Assembly: GCF_000220705.2 (NCBI RefSeq)
Contig: NZ_CP023202.1
Coordinates: 2,108,001 to 2,172,000 of the forward strand
Direction: 5' to 3'
DNA length: 64,000 nucleotides
DNA from: Streptomyces xinghaiensis S187
Lineage (GTDB): Bacteria > Actinomycetota > Actinomycetes > Streptomycetales > Streptomycetaceae
Made by a program: the position numbers and the translations under genes. Within the stretch, counting starts at the first letter, position 1. The number at the start of each line of letters is the position of its first letter. Positions 17,600-26,316 of the stretch are shown here, piece by piece. Below the pieces are notes generated by a model that saw only the letters and a list, made by a program, of their open reading frames with translations, made no database searches and was not told the DNA's origin.

Positions 17600-19276
17600 A
17601 TGTCGGAGGGCTCGATCCGCGCCAACCCGTACAGCACGCCCCGCACCACCGTCACCGCCCCGGACTCACCTGCGGACCGTGCGGCGGACGCACCGGACCG
17701 GCCGCCCGCGCCGGAGCAGAACGCGCCGGCGGACACCCGGGCCCCCGCCGGACCGCCCGGCCGGGGCCGGGCACGCACCACCACCCGCTCGCTGCTCCCC
17801 TCGCTCGTCCCCCTGCTCCGCTCCTGGCTGCCCCGGCAGCGCTGGTTCGCCGGCAAGGGCAACCCCATCACGGGCTTCTCCCTCGTCTCCGCCACCGAGA
17901 TCCTGCCGTGCACCGCGGGCGGGGCCGCCCCCGGACTGCTCCATCTCCTCGTCCGCGCCCAGCAGCAGCCCGGCACCGCCGACTGCTACCAGCTCCTCAT
18001 CGGCATCCGCTCCACCCTTCCCCCGCACCTCGCGCACACCCTGATCGGCCGCCCCGCCGAGGGCCCGCTCCACGGCCACACCGTCTACGAGGCCCTGGCC
18101 GACCCACGCCTGGCCGGGCTGCTCCTGGAGCGGCTGCGCGTCCCCGGCCGGCTCGGCGCGCTCCGCTTCACCCGCGCCCCCGGCACCGCCATCGCCTCCG
18201 GGCTCGCCCCCCGGGTGATCACCGCCGAGCAGTCCAACTCCTCGGTGGTCTACGGCGACGCGTACATCCTCAAGGTCTTCCGCCGCATCGGCACCGGCGT
18301 CAACCCCGACCTCGAACTCCCGCTGGCCCTCGCCCGGGCGGGCTGCGAACGCGTCCCGCACCCCACCGCCTGGTTCGAGGCCGACCCGGGGGTGGACGCC
18401 GCCGCCGGCGCCGGGCTCGCCTCCGTCCCCGCCGACGACCCGGCCGGCGGGCCGCTCACCCTCGGCATCCTCCAGCCCTTCCTGCCCGGCTCCGCCGACG
18501 GCTGGCAGCTCGCCCTCAACTCCCTCTCCGTACAAGCCGACTTCACCGGCGCCGCGCACGCCCTCGGCCGCGCCACCGCCGAGGTGCACACCGCCCTCGC
18601 CGAGGCCCTGCCGACCGCCGTCCTGCGCCGGCCGCAGATCGAGCACATCGCGGGCGGCATGACCGAACGGCTGGAGGCCGCCGCGTCCGCCGTGCCCGCG
18701 CTGCGCCCGTACCGCGAACCGCTGCGCGCCGCCTACGACGAGCTCGCCGCCCTCGGCAACCGCGGCCGCACCTGGCACGCCCAGCGGATACACGGTGACC
18801 TCCACCTCGGCCAGGCCCTCCGCAGCGCGCACGACGGACGCTGGTCCCTCATCGACTTCGAGGGCGAGCCGGCCCGGCCGATCTCCGAACGCCGCCGGCT
18901 GCAGCCCGTGGCCCGGGACATCGCCGGCATGCTGCGCTCCTTCGACTACGCGGCCCGCACCCACCAGCCCGCGTCCGGCGGCGCCCCCGGCTGGTCCCGG
19001 CAGTGGTCCCGGCAGAGCCGGGCGGCCTACTGCGGCGGCTATGCGGAGGCCGCCGGAACCGATCCGCGCGACGAACCCGAACTCCTGCGCGCCTACGAGA
19101 CGGACAAGGCCGTCTACGAGGTGCTGTACGAGGCGCGCCACCGCCCCGACTGGCTCCCGGTGCCGATGGCGGCGATCCGCCGCCTTGCCGGGCAGCGGGA
19201 GGAGGCGCCGCCTCCCGCCCGGGTTCCCGCGTACGAACGTCCGTTCCCCACTCCTCCGAGGAGGACTCAGTCGTGA
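17600..19276 (+). CDS. pep2: Maltokinase (Pep2/Mak)
   Basis: A 558-residue aminoglycoside-phosphotransferase-like kinase that makes maltose-1-phosphate from maltose and ATP for GlgE. GAAAGGA (17584-17590) precedes the ATG by 9 nt; an upstream in-frame ATG at 17540 has no such site. The first ~60 residues are Pro/Ala-rich and probably disordered, followed by the cap region (SWLPRQRWFAGKG, characteristic of maltokinases). Catalytic and metal motifs are HGDLHLGQ (His398, Asp400) and LIDFEGEP (Asp419). It is separated from treS by 242 bp, which may hold its own promoter, and overlaps glgB (GTGA). Confidence 0.93.
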   Translation: MSEGSIRANPYSTPRTTVTAPDSPADRAADAPDRPPAPEQNAPADTRAPAGPPGRGRARTTTRSLLPSLVPLLRSWLPRQRWFAGKGNPITGFSLVSATEILPCTAGGAAPGLLHLLVRAQQQPGTADCYQLLIGIRSTLPPHLAHTLIGRPAEGPLHGHTVYEALADPRLAGLLLERLRVPGRLGALRFTRAPGTAIASGLAPRVITAEQSNSSVVYGDAYILKVFRRIGTGVNPDLELPLALARAGCERVPHPTAWFEADPGVDAAAGAGLASVPADDPAGGPLTLGILQPFLPGSADGWQLALNSLSVQADFTGAAHALGRATAEVHTALAEALPTAVLRRPQIEHIAGGMTERLEAAASAVPALRPYREPLRAAYDELAALGNRGRTWHAQRIHGDLHLGQALRSAHDGRWSLIDFEGEPARPISERRRLQPVARDIAGMLRSFDYAARTHQPASGGAPGWSRQWSRQSRAAYCGGYAEAAGTDPRDEPELLRAYETDKAVYEVLYEARHRPDWLPVPMAAIRRLAGQREEAPPPARVPAYERPFPTPPRRTQS

Positions 19277-21762
19277 CCGCTCGTCCGCCGTCCCCGCCCC
19301 CGTCCGGCCCCGCCGGCGACTCCACCGAGCAGCGGCCCGGGACCGCGGCCGCCGAACCGGCCGCCCGGCCCGGCCGCAGCCGCGCCAAGGCGTCCGGCAC
19401 CGCGCCACGGCGGGCCGCCGCGCCCCGGACGCCGGCCGCGCCGCGGACGCCGGGCGCACCACGGCAGGCCGTGGCACCGCCGGCCCCCGGTGCGGCCGAG
19501 GACGGGACGGGACGGCCGTCCGCCTCCTCCCCCCGCGCCGTCCGTCCCGCGCCGCTCGACCCCGCCGACCGGCAGCGTCTCCTCGACGGCACCCACCACG
19601 ACCCGCACGCCCTGCTGGGGGCCCGTCCCCTGCCGGAGGGCGGTGTCCTCTTCCGCGCGCTGCGCCCGTACGCCCACGCCGTGGCCGTCGTGGCCGGCGG
19701 CGGTCCGGAGGCCGGCCCCGGCACCGCTCTGCACTCCGAGGGCGACGGCCTCTTCGCGGGCGTCCTGCCCCTCGACGCGGTTCCGGAGGACTACCGGCTG
19801 CTGGTCTCCTACGGCGACCCCGGCGCCCCCGAGGTGCTGGAGCAGCACGACCCGTACCGCTTCCTGCCCGCCCTCGGCGAGTTCGACCTGCATCTGATCC
19901 ACGAGGGGCGCCACGAACGGCTGTGGGAGGCGCTCGGCGCGGAGCCGATGACCCACGGCGGCGTCGCGGGCACCCGGTTCACCGTCTGGGCACCCAATGC
20001 CCGCGGTGTGCGCGTCACCGGCGACTTCACCTGCTGGAACGGCACCGGCCACCCGATGCGCTCGCTCGGCGGCAGCGGCGTCTGGGAGCTGTTCGTGCCC
20101 GGGGTCGGCGAGGGCGCCCTCTACAAGTTCGACATCGCCGGGCCCGACGGCGCGCACAGCCTGCGCGCGGATCCGATGGCCCGGCGCACCGAGTGCCCGC
20201 CCGCCACCGCCTCGATCGTCACCTCCTCCGGCTACCGGTGGGGGGACGAGGAGTGGATGCGCCGCCGCGCCGGGCGCCGCGTCCACCAGGCGCCGTTCTC
20301 GGTCTACGAGGTGCATCCGGCGTCCTGGCGCCCGGGGCTGGGCTACCGGCAGCTCGCCGAGCAACTGCCCGCGTACGTCAAGGAGCTGGGGTTCACGCAC
20401 GTCGAGCTGATGCCGGTCGCCGAGCACCCCTTCGGCGGCTCCTGGGGCTACCAGGTCACCTCCTACTACGCGCCGACCGCCCGGCTGGGCACCCCGGACG
20501 ACTTCCGGTATCTGGTGGACGCCCTGCACCGGGAGGGCATCGGGGTCATCGTCGACTGGGTGCCCGCGCACTTCCCCAAGGACGCGTGGGCGCTCGCCCG
20601 GTTCGACGGCACACCGCTCTACGAGCCCGCCGACCCGCGGCGCGCCGAGCACCCCGACTGGGGCACGCTGACCTTCGACTACGGGCGCACGGAGGTCCGC
20701 AACTTCCTGGTCGCCAACGCCGTGTACTGGTGCGAGGAGTTCCACATCGACGGTCTGCGGGTCGACGCGGTGGCGTCCATGCTCTACCTGGACTACTCGC
20801 GGGAGGGCGGTGAGTGGGTGCCCAACCAGTACGGGGGCCGGGAGAACCTCGACGCCGTGGCGTTCCTGCAGGAGATGAACGCGACCGTCTACCGGCGCTG
20901 CCCCGGCGTCGTCACCATCGCGGAGGAGTCCACGGCCTGGGACGGCGTCACCCGGCCCACGCACGTCACCGGCCCGAACGGCCTGGGCGGTCTGGGCTTC
21001 GGCCTGAAGTGGAACATGGGCTGGATGCACGACTCGCTGGGCTACATGGCGCGCGAGCCCGTGCACCGCAAGTACCACCACCACGAGATGACCTTCTCGA
21101 TGGTGTACGCGTACAGCGAGAACTACGTGCTGCCCATCTCGCACGACGAGGTGGTGCACGGCAAGGGCCCCCTGGTGAACAAGATGCCCGGCGACTGGTG
21201 GCAGCGGCGCGCCGGCCACCGCGCGTACCTGGGCTTCATGTGGGCCCACCCGGGCAAGCAACTGCTTTTCATGGGGCAGGAGTTCGCACAGGGCGCGGAG
21301 TGGTCGGAGGCGCACGGGCCGGAGTGGTGGCTGCTGGACGACACCTACGCGGCGGCCGGTGACCACCGGGGCGTCCGCGACCTGGTCCGCGATCTCAACC
21401 ACGCCTACACCGCCGAGCCGGCGCTCTGGGAGCGGGACACCGATCCGTCCGGCTTCAGCTGGATCGACGGCGACGCGGCGGAGGACAACGTCTTCGCCTT
21501 CCTCCGGCTGGCCGCGGACGGGTCGCCGCTGCTGTGCGTCAGCAACTTCTCCCCGGTGGTGCGCCGGGACTACCGGCTCGGGGTGCCGAGCGAGCCCACC
21601 GGCTGGCAGGAGGTCCTCAACACCGACGGGGCCCGCTACGGCGGCAGCGGCGTCGGCAACCCGGACCCCCTCAAGCCGGAGGCGTCCCCGTGGCACGGCC
21701 GGCGCGTCAGCATCCGGGCCACGCTGCCGCCGCTGGCGACGGTCTGGCTCCGGCCGGTCTGA
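19273..21762 (+). CDS. glgB: 1,4-alpha-glucan branching enzyme
   Basis: An 829-residue GH13_9 enzyme that introduces alpha-1,6 branches into glycogen. GTG 19273 overlaps the maltokinase stop and has GAGGAGGA 8 nt upstream. The first ~95 residues are Pro/Ala/Arg-rich low complexity and not part of the usual enzyme; then come the GlgB N1 domain, a CBM48 domain (about 210-310) and the barrel. Catalytic residues are Asp498 (GLRVDAVASM), Glu551 (IAEEST) and Asp625 (SHDEVVHGK). It completes the glgE-treS-pep2-glgB set and is followed by two hairpins before the convergent carrier gene. Confidence 0.95.
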   Translation: MTARPPSPPPSGPAGDSTEQRPGTAAAEPAARPGRSRAKASGTAPRRAAAPRTPAAPRTPGAPRQAVAPPAPGAAEDGTGRPSASSPRAVRPAPLDPADRQRLLDGTHHDPHALLGARPLPEGGVLFRALRPYAHAVAVVAGGGPEAGPGTALHSEGDGLFAGVLPLDAVPEDYRLLVSYGDPGAPEVLEQHDPYRFLPALGEFDLHLIHEGRHERLWEALGAEPMTHGGVAGTRFTVWAPNARGVRVTGDFTCWNGTGHPMRSLGGSGVWELFVPGVGEGALYKFDIAGPDGAHSLRADPMARRTECPPATASIVTSSGYRWGDEEWMRRRAGRRVHQAPFSVYEVHPASWRPGLGYRQLAEQLPAYVKELGFTHVELMPVAEHPFGGSWGYQVTSYYAPTARLGTPDDFRYLVDALHREGIGVIVDWVPAHFPKDAWALARFDGTPLYEPADPRRAEHPDWGTLTFDYGRTEVRNFLVANAVYWCEEFHIDGLRVDAVASMLYLDYSREGGEWVPNQYGGRENLDAVAFLQEMNATVYRRCPGVVTIAEESTAWDGVTRPTHVTGPNGLGGLGFGLKWNMGWMHDSLGYMAREPVHRKYHHHEMTFSMVYAYSENYVLPISHDEVVHGKGPLVNKMPGDWWQRRAGHRAYLGFMWAHPGKQLLFMGQEFAQGAEWSEAHGPEWWLLDDTYAAAGDHRGVRDLVRDLNHAYTAEPALWERDTDPSGFSWIDGDAAEDNVFAFLRLAADGSPLLCVSNFSPVVRRDYRLGVPSEPTGWQEVLNTDGARYGGSGVGNPDPLKPEASPWHGRRVSIRATLPPLATVWLRPV

Positions 21763-21820
21763 CGGGATCCGACGGGCTGACGGGAGCCGCCGGAACCGGC
21801 GGGGTGCGGTCCGGTGCCAC

Positions 21821-21854
21821 GAGGGCTCGTACGGCCTCGCCCGTACGGGCCCTC
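21821..21854. terminator. First hairpin after glgB
   Basis: GAGGGCTCGTACGG (21821-21834) pairs with CCGTACGGGCCCTC (21841-21854), 14 bp with one G-U pair and a 6-nt loop, 58 bp past the glgB stop. No T run. Confidence 0.6.
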
Positions 21855-21899
21855 GGCCGTGCGGCCGGACGCGGGCCGGCTCGCGAACCGCACAGGGGT

Positions 21900-21941
21900 G
21901 ACGCCCCTCCGGCAGCCAGGGGAAACAGCCGGAGGGGCGTC
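21900..21941. terminator. Second hairpin, between glgB and dctA
   Basis: GACGCCCCTCCGGC (21900-21913) and GCCGGAGGGGCGTC (21928-21941) form a perfect 14-bp stem with a 14-nt loop, between convergent genes. It probably terminates the minus-strand carrier gene and backs up the first hairpin. Confidence 0.65.
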
Positions 21942-22024
21942 GGGGGAGATGGTCTGGGGCGGGTGCGCCCGGGTCCGTGGGAGGGTACCGCGGGCCGGTC
22001 GCGGTGGACCCGGGCGCCGGCCCG

Positions 22025-23497
22025 TCAGACGCCCACCGGCTCCTTCGTCCCGCCGGGGTGGTCAGGTCCCGGGTGGGAGGAGGATTCCGGAGCACTGCGG
22101 GCGTCGTCGTTACGGTGGCCGGGGTCCCGGCCGGGGCCGGCCGCGGGGCCGGAGCCGCGGTCGTGGTCGGGTTCGGGGTTGTGGTCGTGATCGTCGACGA
22201 ACGTCTGCTCGTCGAACGGGAGGTGCCCGGCGAGGACCTTGCCGGCCCGGTCCCGGTCGATCTCCTTCGTCCAGGTGCCGACCAGGACCGTCGCCACGGC
22301 GTTGCCCGCGAAGTTGGTCAGGGCGCGGGCCTCGCTCATGAAGCGGTCGATGCCGACGATGAGGCCGACGCCGTCGACCAGTTCCGGACGGTGGGACTGG
22401 AGCCCGCCCGCCAGGGTGGCCAGGCCGGCACCGGTCACGCCGGCCGCCCCCTTGGAGGCGATGATCATGAAGACGAGCAGGGAGATCTGCTGGCCGAGGG
22501 AGAGCGGGTCGCCCATCGCCTCGGCGACGAAGAGCGAGGCCATCGTGAGGTAGATCGCCGTGCCGTCGAGGTTGAAGGAGTAGCCGGTCGGCACGGTGAT
22601 GCCGACGACCGGCCTGCTGACGCCCAGGTGTTCCATCTTGGCGATGAGACGCGGCAGGGCGGACTCCGAGGAGGAGGTCGAGACGATCAGCAGGAACTCG
22701 CGGCCGAGGTACCGGAGCAGGGTGAGGATGTTGACGCCCGCGACGATCCTCAGCAGCGCGCCGAGGACGACGAAGACGAAGACCGCGCAGGTGGTGTAGA
22801 AGCCGATCATGACGACGGCGAGGGACTTGAGCGCGCCGGCACCCGTCTCGCCGACCACCGCCGCGATGGCGCCGAAGGCCCCGACCGGCGCCACCCACAT
22901 GATCATCGCCAGTACCCGGAAGACCAGCCGCTGGAGGTGGCCGATGCCGCGGAGGAGCGGCTCCCCGGCGCTGCCCATGGCCTGCAGGGCGAAGCCGGTG
23001 AGGAGCGCGATGAGCAGGGTCTGCAGCACCTCGCCCTCGGTGAAGGCCGAGACCATGGTGGTGGGGATGATGCCGAGCAGGAAGTCGGTGGTGGACTCAC
23101 TGGCGCCCGCGGCCTGGGCCTCGCCGGCGCTGCGCGCGGACTCGGTCAGGTCCAGGGTGACGCCGGGGAGCATGTTGCCGACGACCAGGCCGATGGCGAG
23201 CGCCACGGTCGACATGATCATGAAGTAGGCGAGGGCGAGACCGCCGACGGCGCCGACCTTCGCGGCCTTGCGCACCGATCCGACGCCGAGCACGATGGTG
23301 CAGAAGATGATCGGTGAGATCATCATCTTGATCAGTCCGACGAAGCCGGTGCCGAGCGGCTTCAGCTCGGCGGCCACCCCCGGCGCCGCGAAGCCGAGGA
23401 GGATGCCGGCCAGCACGGCGGCGATGACGGCGAGGTACAGATAGTGGGTTCTGTCCCGTCGCACCCGGCGGCTCTCAGGTGGGGCTTGTTCGGCCAC
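22025..23497 (-). CDS. dctA: DctA-type dicarboxylate:cation symporter
   Basis: A 490-residue secondary carrier of the DAACS family with about eight membrane helices and two re-entrant loops. The motif SFNLDGTAIYLTMA, the serine-rich hairpin (STSSSESALP) and VGIDRFMSEARALTNFAGNA are those of C4-dicarboxylate carriers of the DctA/GltP group. GTG 23497 has AGGAGG 6 nt upstream. The last ~60 residues are a hydrophilic His/Asp/Pro-rich cytoplasmic tail (DDHDHNPEPDHDRG). It is divergent from a DcuS/CitA-type sensor kinase gene, the usual layout for inducible succinate/malate/fumarate uptake. Confidence 0.9.
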   Translation of the reverse strand: MAEQAPPESRRVRRDRTHYLYLAVIAAVLAGILLGFAAPGVAAELKPLGTGFVGLIKMMISPIIFCTIVLGVGSVRKAAKVGAVGGLALAYFMIMSTVALAIGLVVGNMLPGVTLDLTESARSAGEAQAAGASESTTDFLLGIIPTTMVSAFTEGEVLQTLLIALLTGFALQAMGSAGEPLLRGIGHLQRLVFRVLAMIMWVAPVGAFGAIAAVVGETGAGALKSLAVVMIGFYTTCAVFVFVVLGALLRIVAGVNILTLLRYLGREFLLIVSTSSSESALPRLIAKMEHLGVSRPVVGITVPTGYSFNLDGTAIYLTMASLFVAEAMGDPLSLGQQISLLVFMIIASKGAAGVTGAGLATLAGGLQSHRPELVDGVGLIVGIDRFMSEARALTNFAGNAVATVLVGTWTKEIDRDRAGKVLAGHLPFDEQTFVDDHDHNPEPDHDRGSGPAAGPGRDPGHRNDDARSAPESSSHPGPDHPGGTKEPVGV

Positions 23498-23736
23498 GGT
23501 GGTCCTCCTGCGTCGTGATTCCCGGTCGTTCGCGCCGCTTCCGGTGCCGTCCCACCCGTCCCGCGCTCCGGCTCGGCGTCCCGGCGACTATCCATCAGCG
23601 GGTGACCCGGGTCACGGTTGTGTTCATTGAGTTCGCGGACGGCGCCGGTCCGCTACGGAGTGCGCGGGCGCCGGGACGGAACGGAGGCGCCCCGCACCCC
23701 TGCCGGTCCCCGGGACACACCGGGCAGACTGGGCGC

Positions 23737-25449
23737 ATGCGTGTTCCCCGCCCCCGGAGCCTGGCCGGCCAGCTCTTCGCCATGCAGGTCGTGCTGGTCG
23801 CCGTCGTGGTGGCGGGATACGCGGTGTTCACCTACGTCACCGACCTGCGGCAGACCGAGGAGACGGCGCGGCTGCGGGCGATGACGGCGGCGCGGGCGAT
23901 CGCCGCCTCACCGTCCGTCCCGGAGGCGATCCGCGGCGCGGACCCGACGGCGGTGCTGCAGCCGTACGCGGAGACCGTCCGCCGCGACACCGGGGTCGCC
24001 TTCGTCACGATCATGGACCCGGACGGCATCCGCTGGACGCATCCGGACCCGGAGCGGATCGGCGAGGAGTTCCTGGGCCACACCGGCCCGGCACTCGCGG
24101 GACGCACCTTCTCCGAGACGTACACCGGCACCCTCGGCCCGTCGGTGCGGGTGGTGACGCCGATACGGGACGGCGGCCGGGTGGTGGGCCTGGTGAGCGC
24201 CGGGATCACGGTGGAGCGGATCAGCGCCGAGGTCCGCCGGCAGATGGCCGTGCCGGCGGGGGTGGCGCTGGGGGCGCTGGTGCTCGGCGGCCTCGGCACC
24301 TACGTCGTCAACGCCCGGCTGCGCCGCCATACGCACGGGATGAACGCCGCGGAGCTGAGCCGGATGCACGACTACCACCAGGCGGCGCTGCACGCGGTCC
24401 GCGAGGGGCTGCTGATGCTGGACGGGCAGCGGCGGATCGCGCTGGTCAACGACGGGGGGCGGGAACTGCTGGGGCTGGGCCAGGACGCCGTGGGCCGCCG
24501 CGTCACCGAACTCGGGCTGCCGCCGTCGCTGACCGGGGCGCTGCTGGCCTCGGAACCCCGGGTGGACGAGGTCCATCCCACGGCCGAGCGGATCGTGGTG
24601 GTGAACACCTCGCCGGTCTCGGGCGGTGAGCGGCGCGGCACGGTCGTCACCCTGCGGGACCACACGGAGCTCCAGGCGCTCTCCGGGGAGCTCGACTCGG
24701 TGCGCGGCTTCGCGGAAGCGCTGCGGTCGCAGGCGCACGAGGCGGCGAACCGGCTGCACGCGGTGGTGTCGCTGATCGAACTGGGCCGCGCGGACGAGGC
24801 CGTGCGGTTCGCGACGGAGGAGCTGGAGCTGGCGCAGGCGCTGACGGACCGGGTGGTCGCGGCCGTGGGCGAGCCGGTGCTGGCGGCCCTGCTGCTCGGC
24901 AAGGCGGCGCAGGCGAGCGAGCGGGGCGTGGAGCTGACCCTGGCCCCGGAGAGCCGGATCGACGACGGTGTGCTGCCGCCGGAGCTGCCGCCGCGCGATC
25001 TGGTGACGATCCTCGGCAATCTGATCGACAACGCGGTGGAGGCGGCCGGCGGGGAGAGCTCCGGCGCGGAGGGCCGGGAGCGGCGCCCGCGGGTGACGGT
25101 GACCGCGCGGGCCGCGGACGGCGAACTGCTGCTGCGGGTGCGGGACACCGGTCCCGGCATCACCCCGGAGGCGCTGGACGGCATGTTCGAACGCGGCTGG
25201 ACGACGAAGGCGGCACGGCGCATCGGCGCGGAGGGCGGCGCGGGGCGCGGGATCGGCCTGGCGCTCGTCCGGCAGGCGGTGCGCCGCAACGGCGGGACGA
25301 TCGAGGCCGCGCCGGCGGACGGCCGGGGCGGCGGCACGGCCGGTGACGACGGCACGGCCGGTGGTGGCGACACGGCCGGTGGTGGCGACGGCGGCGCGGA
25401 GTTCACCGTACGGCTGCCGCTGGCGGCCGTGGCGGGGGCGGCCCGGTGA
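23737..25449 (+). CDS. CitA/DcuS-type sensor histidine kinase
   Basis: A 570-residue membrane kinase. ATG 23737 starts directly before TM1 (about 12-34); upstream in-frame codons would add an unrelated basic stretch. An extracytoplasmic PDC sensor domain (about 35-170) carries RWTHPDPERIGEEF, like the citrate/dicarboxylate sensors. TM2 (about 171-191), a cytoplasmic PAS domain (about 210-310), and the SpoOB-like dimerisation helix with His334 (SQAHEAANRLH) follow, then the ATPase with NLIDNAVEAA, DTGPGI and GRGIGL. A Gly/Asp/Thr repeat near the C-terminus (GGGDTAGGGD) interrupts the end of the ATPase domain. Overlap with the regulator gene gives a coupled pair, likely controlling the divergent dctA. 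Confidence 0.9.
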   Translation: MRVPRPRSLAGQLFAMQVVLVAVVVAGYAVFTYVTDLRQTEETARLRAMTAARAIAASPSVPEAIRGADPTAVLQPYAETVRRDTGVAFVTIMDPDGIRWTHPDPERIGEEFLGHTGPALAGRTFSETYTGTLGPSVRVVTPIRDGGRVVGLVSAGITVERISAEVRRQMAVPAGVALGALVLGGLGTYVVNARLRRHTHGMNAAELSRMHDYHQAALHAVREGLLMLDGQRRIALVNDGGRELLGLGQDAVGRRVTELGLPPSLTGALLASEPRVDEVHPTAERIVVVNTSPVSGGERRGTVVTLRDHTELQALSGELDSVRGFAEALRSQAHEAANRLHAVVSLIELGRADEAVRFATEELELAQALTDRVVAAVGEPVLAALLLGKAAQASERGVELTLAPESRIDDGVLPPELPPRDLVTILGNLIDNAVEAAGGESSGAEGRERRPRVTVTARAADGELLLRVRDTGPGITPEALDGMFERGWTTKAARRIGAEGGAGRGIGLALVRQAVRRNGGTIEAAPADGRGGGTAGDDGTAGGGDTAGGGDGGAEFTVRLPLAAVAGAAR

Positions 25450-25469
25450 GCGGGGGCGGCCCGGTGAGC
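25434..25469 (+). repeat. 18-bp tandem duplication across the kinase/regulator junction
   Basis: GGGGGCGGCCCGGTGAGC occurs twice in immediate succession (25434-25451 and 25452-25469). Each copy carries a GTG in the regulator frame (25446 and 25464); the first also provides the kinase TGA. Confidence 0.85.
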
Positions 25470-26153
25470 GGGCGGGTGCCGATCCGGGTGCTGGTGGTCG
25501 AGGACGATCCGGTGGCCGCGGACGCGCACGCGCTCTACGTCGAGCGGGTGCGCGGGTTCGAGGTGGCCGGCACGGTGCACTCCGGGTCGGCGGCGCGGCG
25601 TCATCTGGAGCGGGACCCGGTGGATCTGCTGCTGCTCGATCTCTATCTGCCGGACGGCCACGGGCTGGGGCTCCTGCGCTCCCTGCGCGCCGCGGGCCGG
25701 ACGGCGGACGTGATCGCGGTGACCTCCGCGCGCGATCTGGCGGTGGTGCGGGAGGGCGTGTCGCTCGGCGTCGTCCAGCACGTGCTGAAGCCCTTCGCCT
25801 TCGCGACGCTCCGCGAACGGCTCGTGCGCTACGCCGAGTTCCGTGCGGCGGCGGGGGAGGCGAGCGGGCAGGAGGAGGTGGACCGCGCCCTGTCCGCCCT
25901 GCGCGCACCGTCGCCCCCGGCGCTGCCGAAAGGGCTCAGCGGCCCGACCCTGGAGTCGGTCACCCGGGCGCTGCGCGGCGCGGACCGCAGCGGGATCACG
26001 GCGCAGGCGGCCGGTGAGGCGGTGGGGATCTCCCGCATCACGGCCCGCCGCTACCTGGAACACCTGGTGGACACCGGACGGGCCGAACGACGGCCGCAGT
26101 ACGGGCAGGTGGGGCGGCCGGAGCTGTACTACCGCTGGCTGAGCCCCGCATGA
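25446..26153 (+). CDS. CitB/DcuR-type response regulator
   Basis: A 235-residue regulator with a receiver domain (phospho-acceptor Asp65 in LLLLDLYLPDG, switch Thr in VTSARD, Lys in LKPF) and a C-terminal winged helix-turn-helix (about 180-232, EAVGISRITARRYLEHL), as in DcuR/CitB. The GTG at 25446 overlaps the kinase stop; because of an 18-bp duplication, GTG 25464 is equally placed. The expected target is the divergent dctA promoter. It ends at a convergent hairpin. Confidence 0.9.
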   Translation: MSGGGPVSGRVPIRVLVVEDDPVAADAHALYVERVRGFEVAGTVHSGSAARRHLERDPVDLLLLDLYLPDGHGLGLLRSLRAAGRTADVIAVTSARDLAVVREGVSLGVVQHVLKPFAFATLRERLVRYAEFRAAAGEASGQEEVDRALSALRAPSPPALPKGLSGPTLESVTRALRGADRSGITAQAAGEAVGISRITARRYLEHLVDTGRAERRPQYGQVGRPELYYRWLSPA

Positions 26154-26241
26154 CGGCCGGGCCCTGCCCGGCCGTTCCGCTCCGCGCCCGGTCTCCCGGC
26201 AGGCGCCCGCACGGGAGCGGTACGGCCGGCCCCGTCAACGC

Positions 26242-26287
26242 CTCCGGGCGGTACGGCCGGCCGTTGCCGGCGCCGTACCGCCCGGAG
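26242..26287. terminator. Hairpin between response regulator and DUF4142 gene
   Basis: CTCCGGGCGGTACGGC (26242-26257) pairs perfectly with GCCGTACCGCCCGGAG (26272-26287), 16 bp, between two convergent stops. No T run, so it is a G+C-type terminator usable by both strands. Confidence 0.7.
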
Positions 26288-26316
26288 CGGCGGGGGCCCG
26301 TGGCGCGGGTGGCGCG

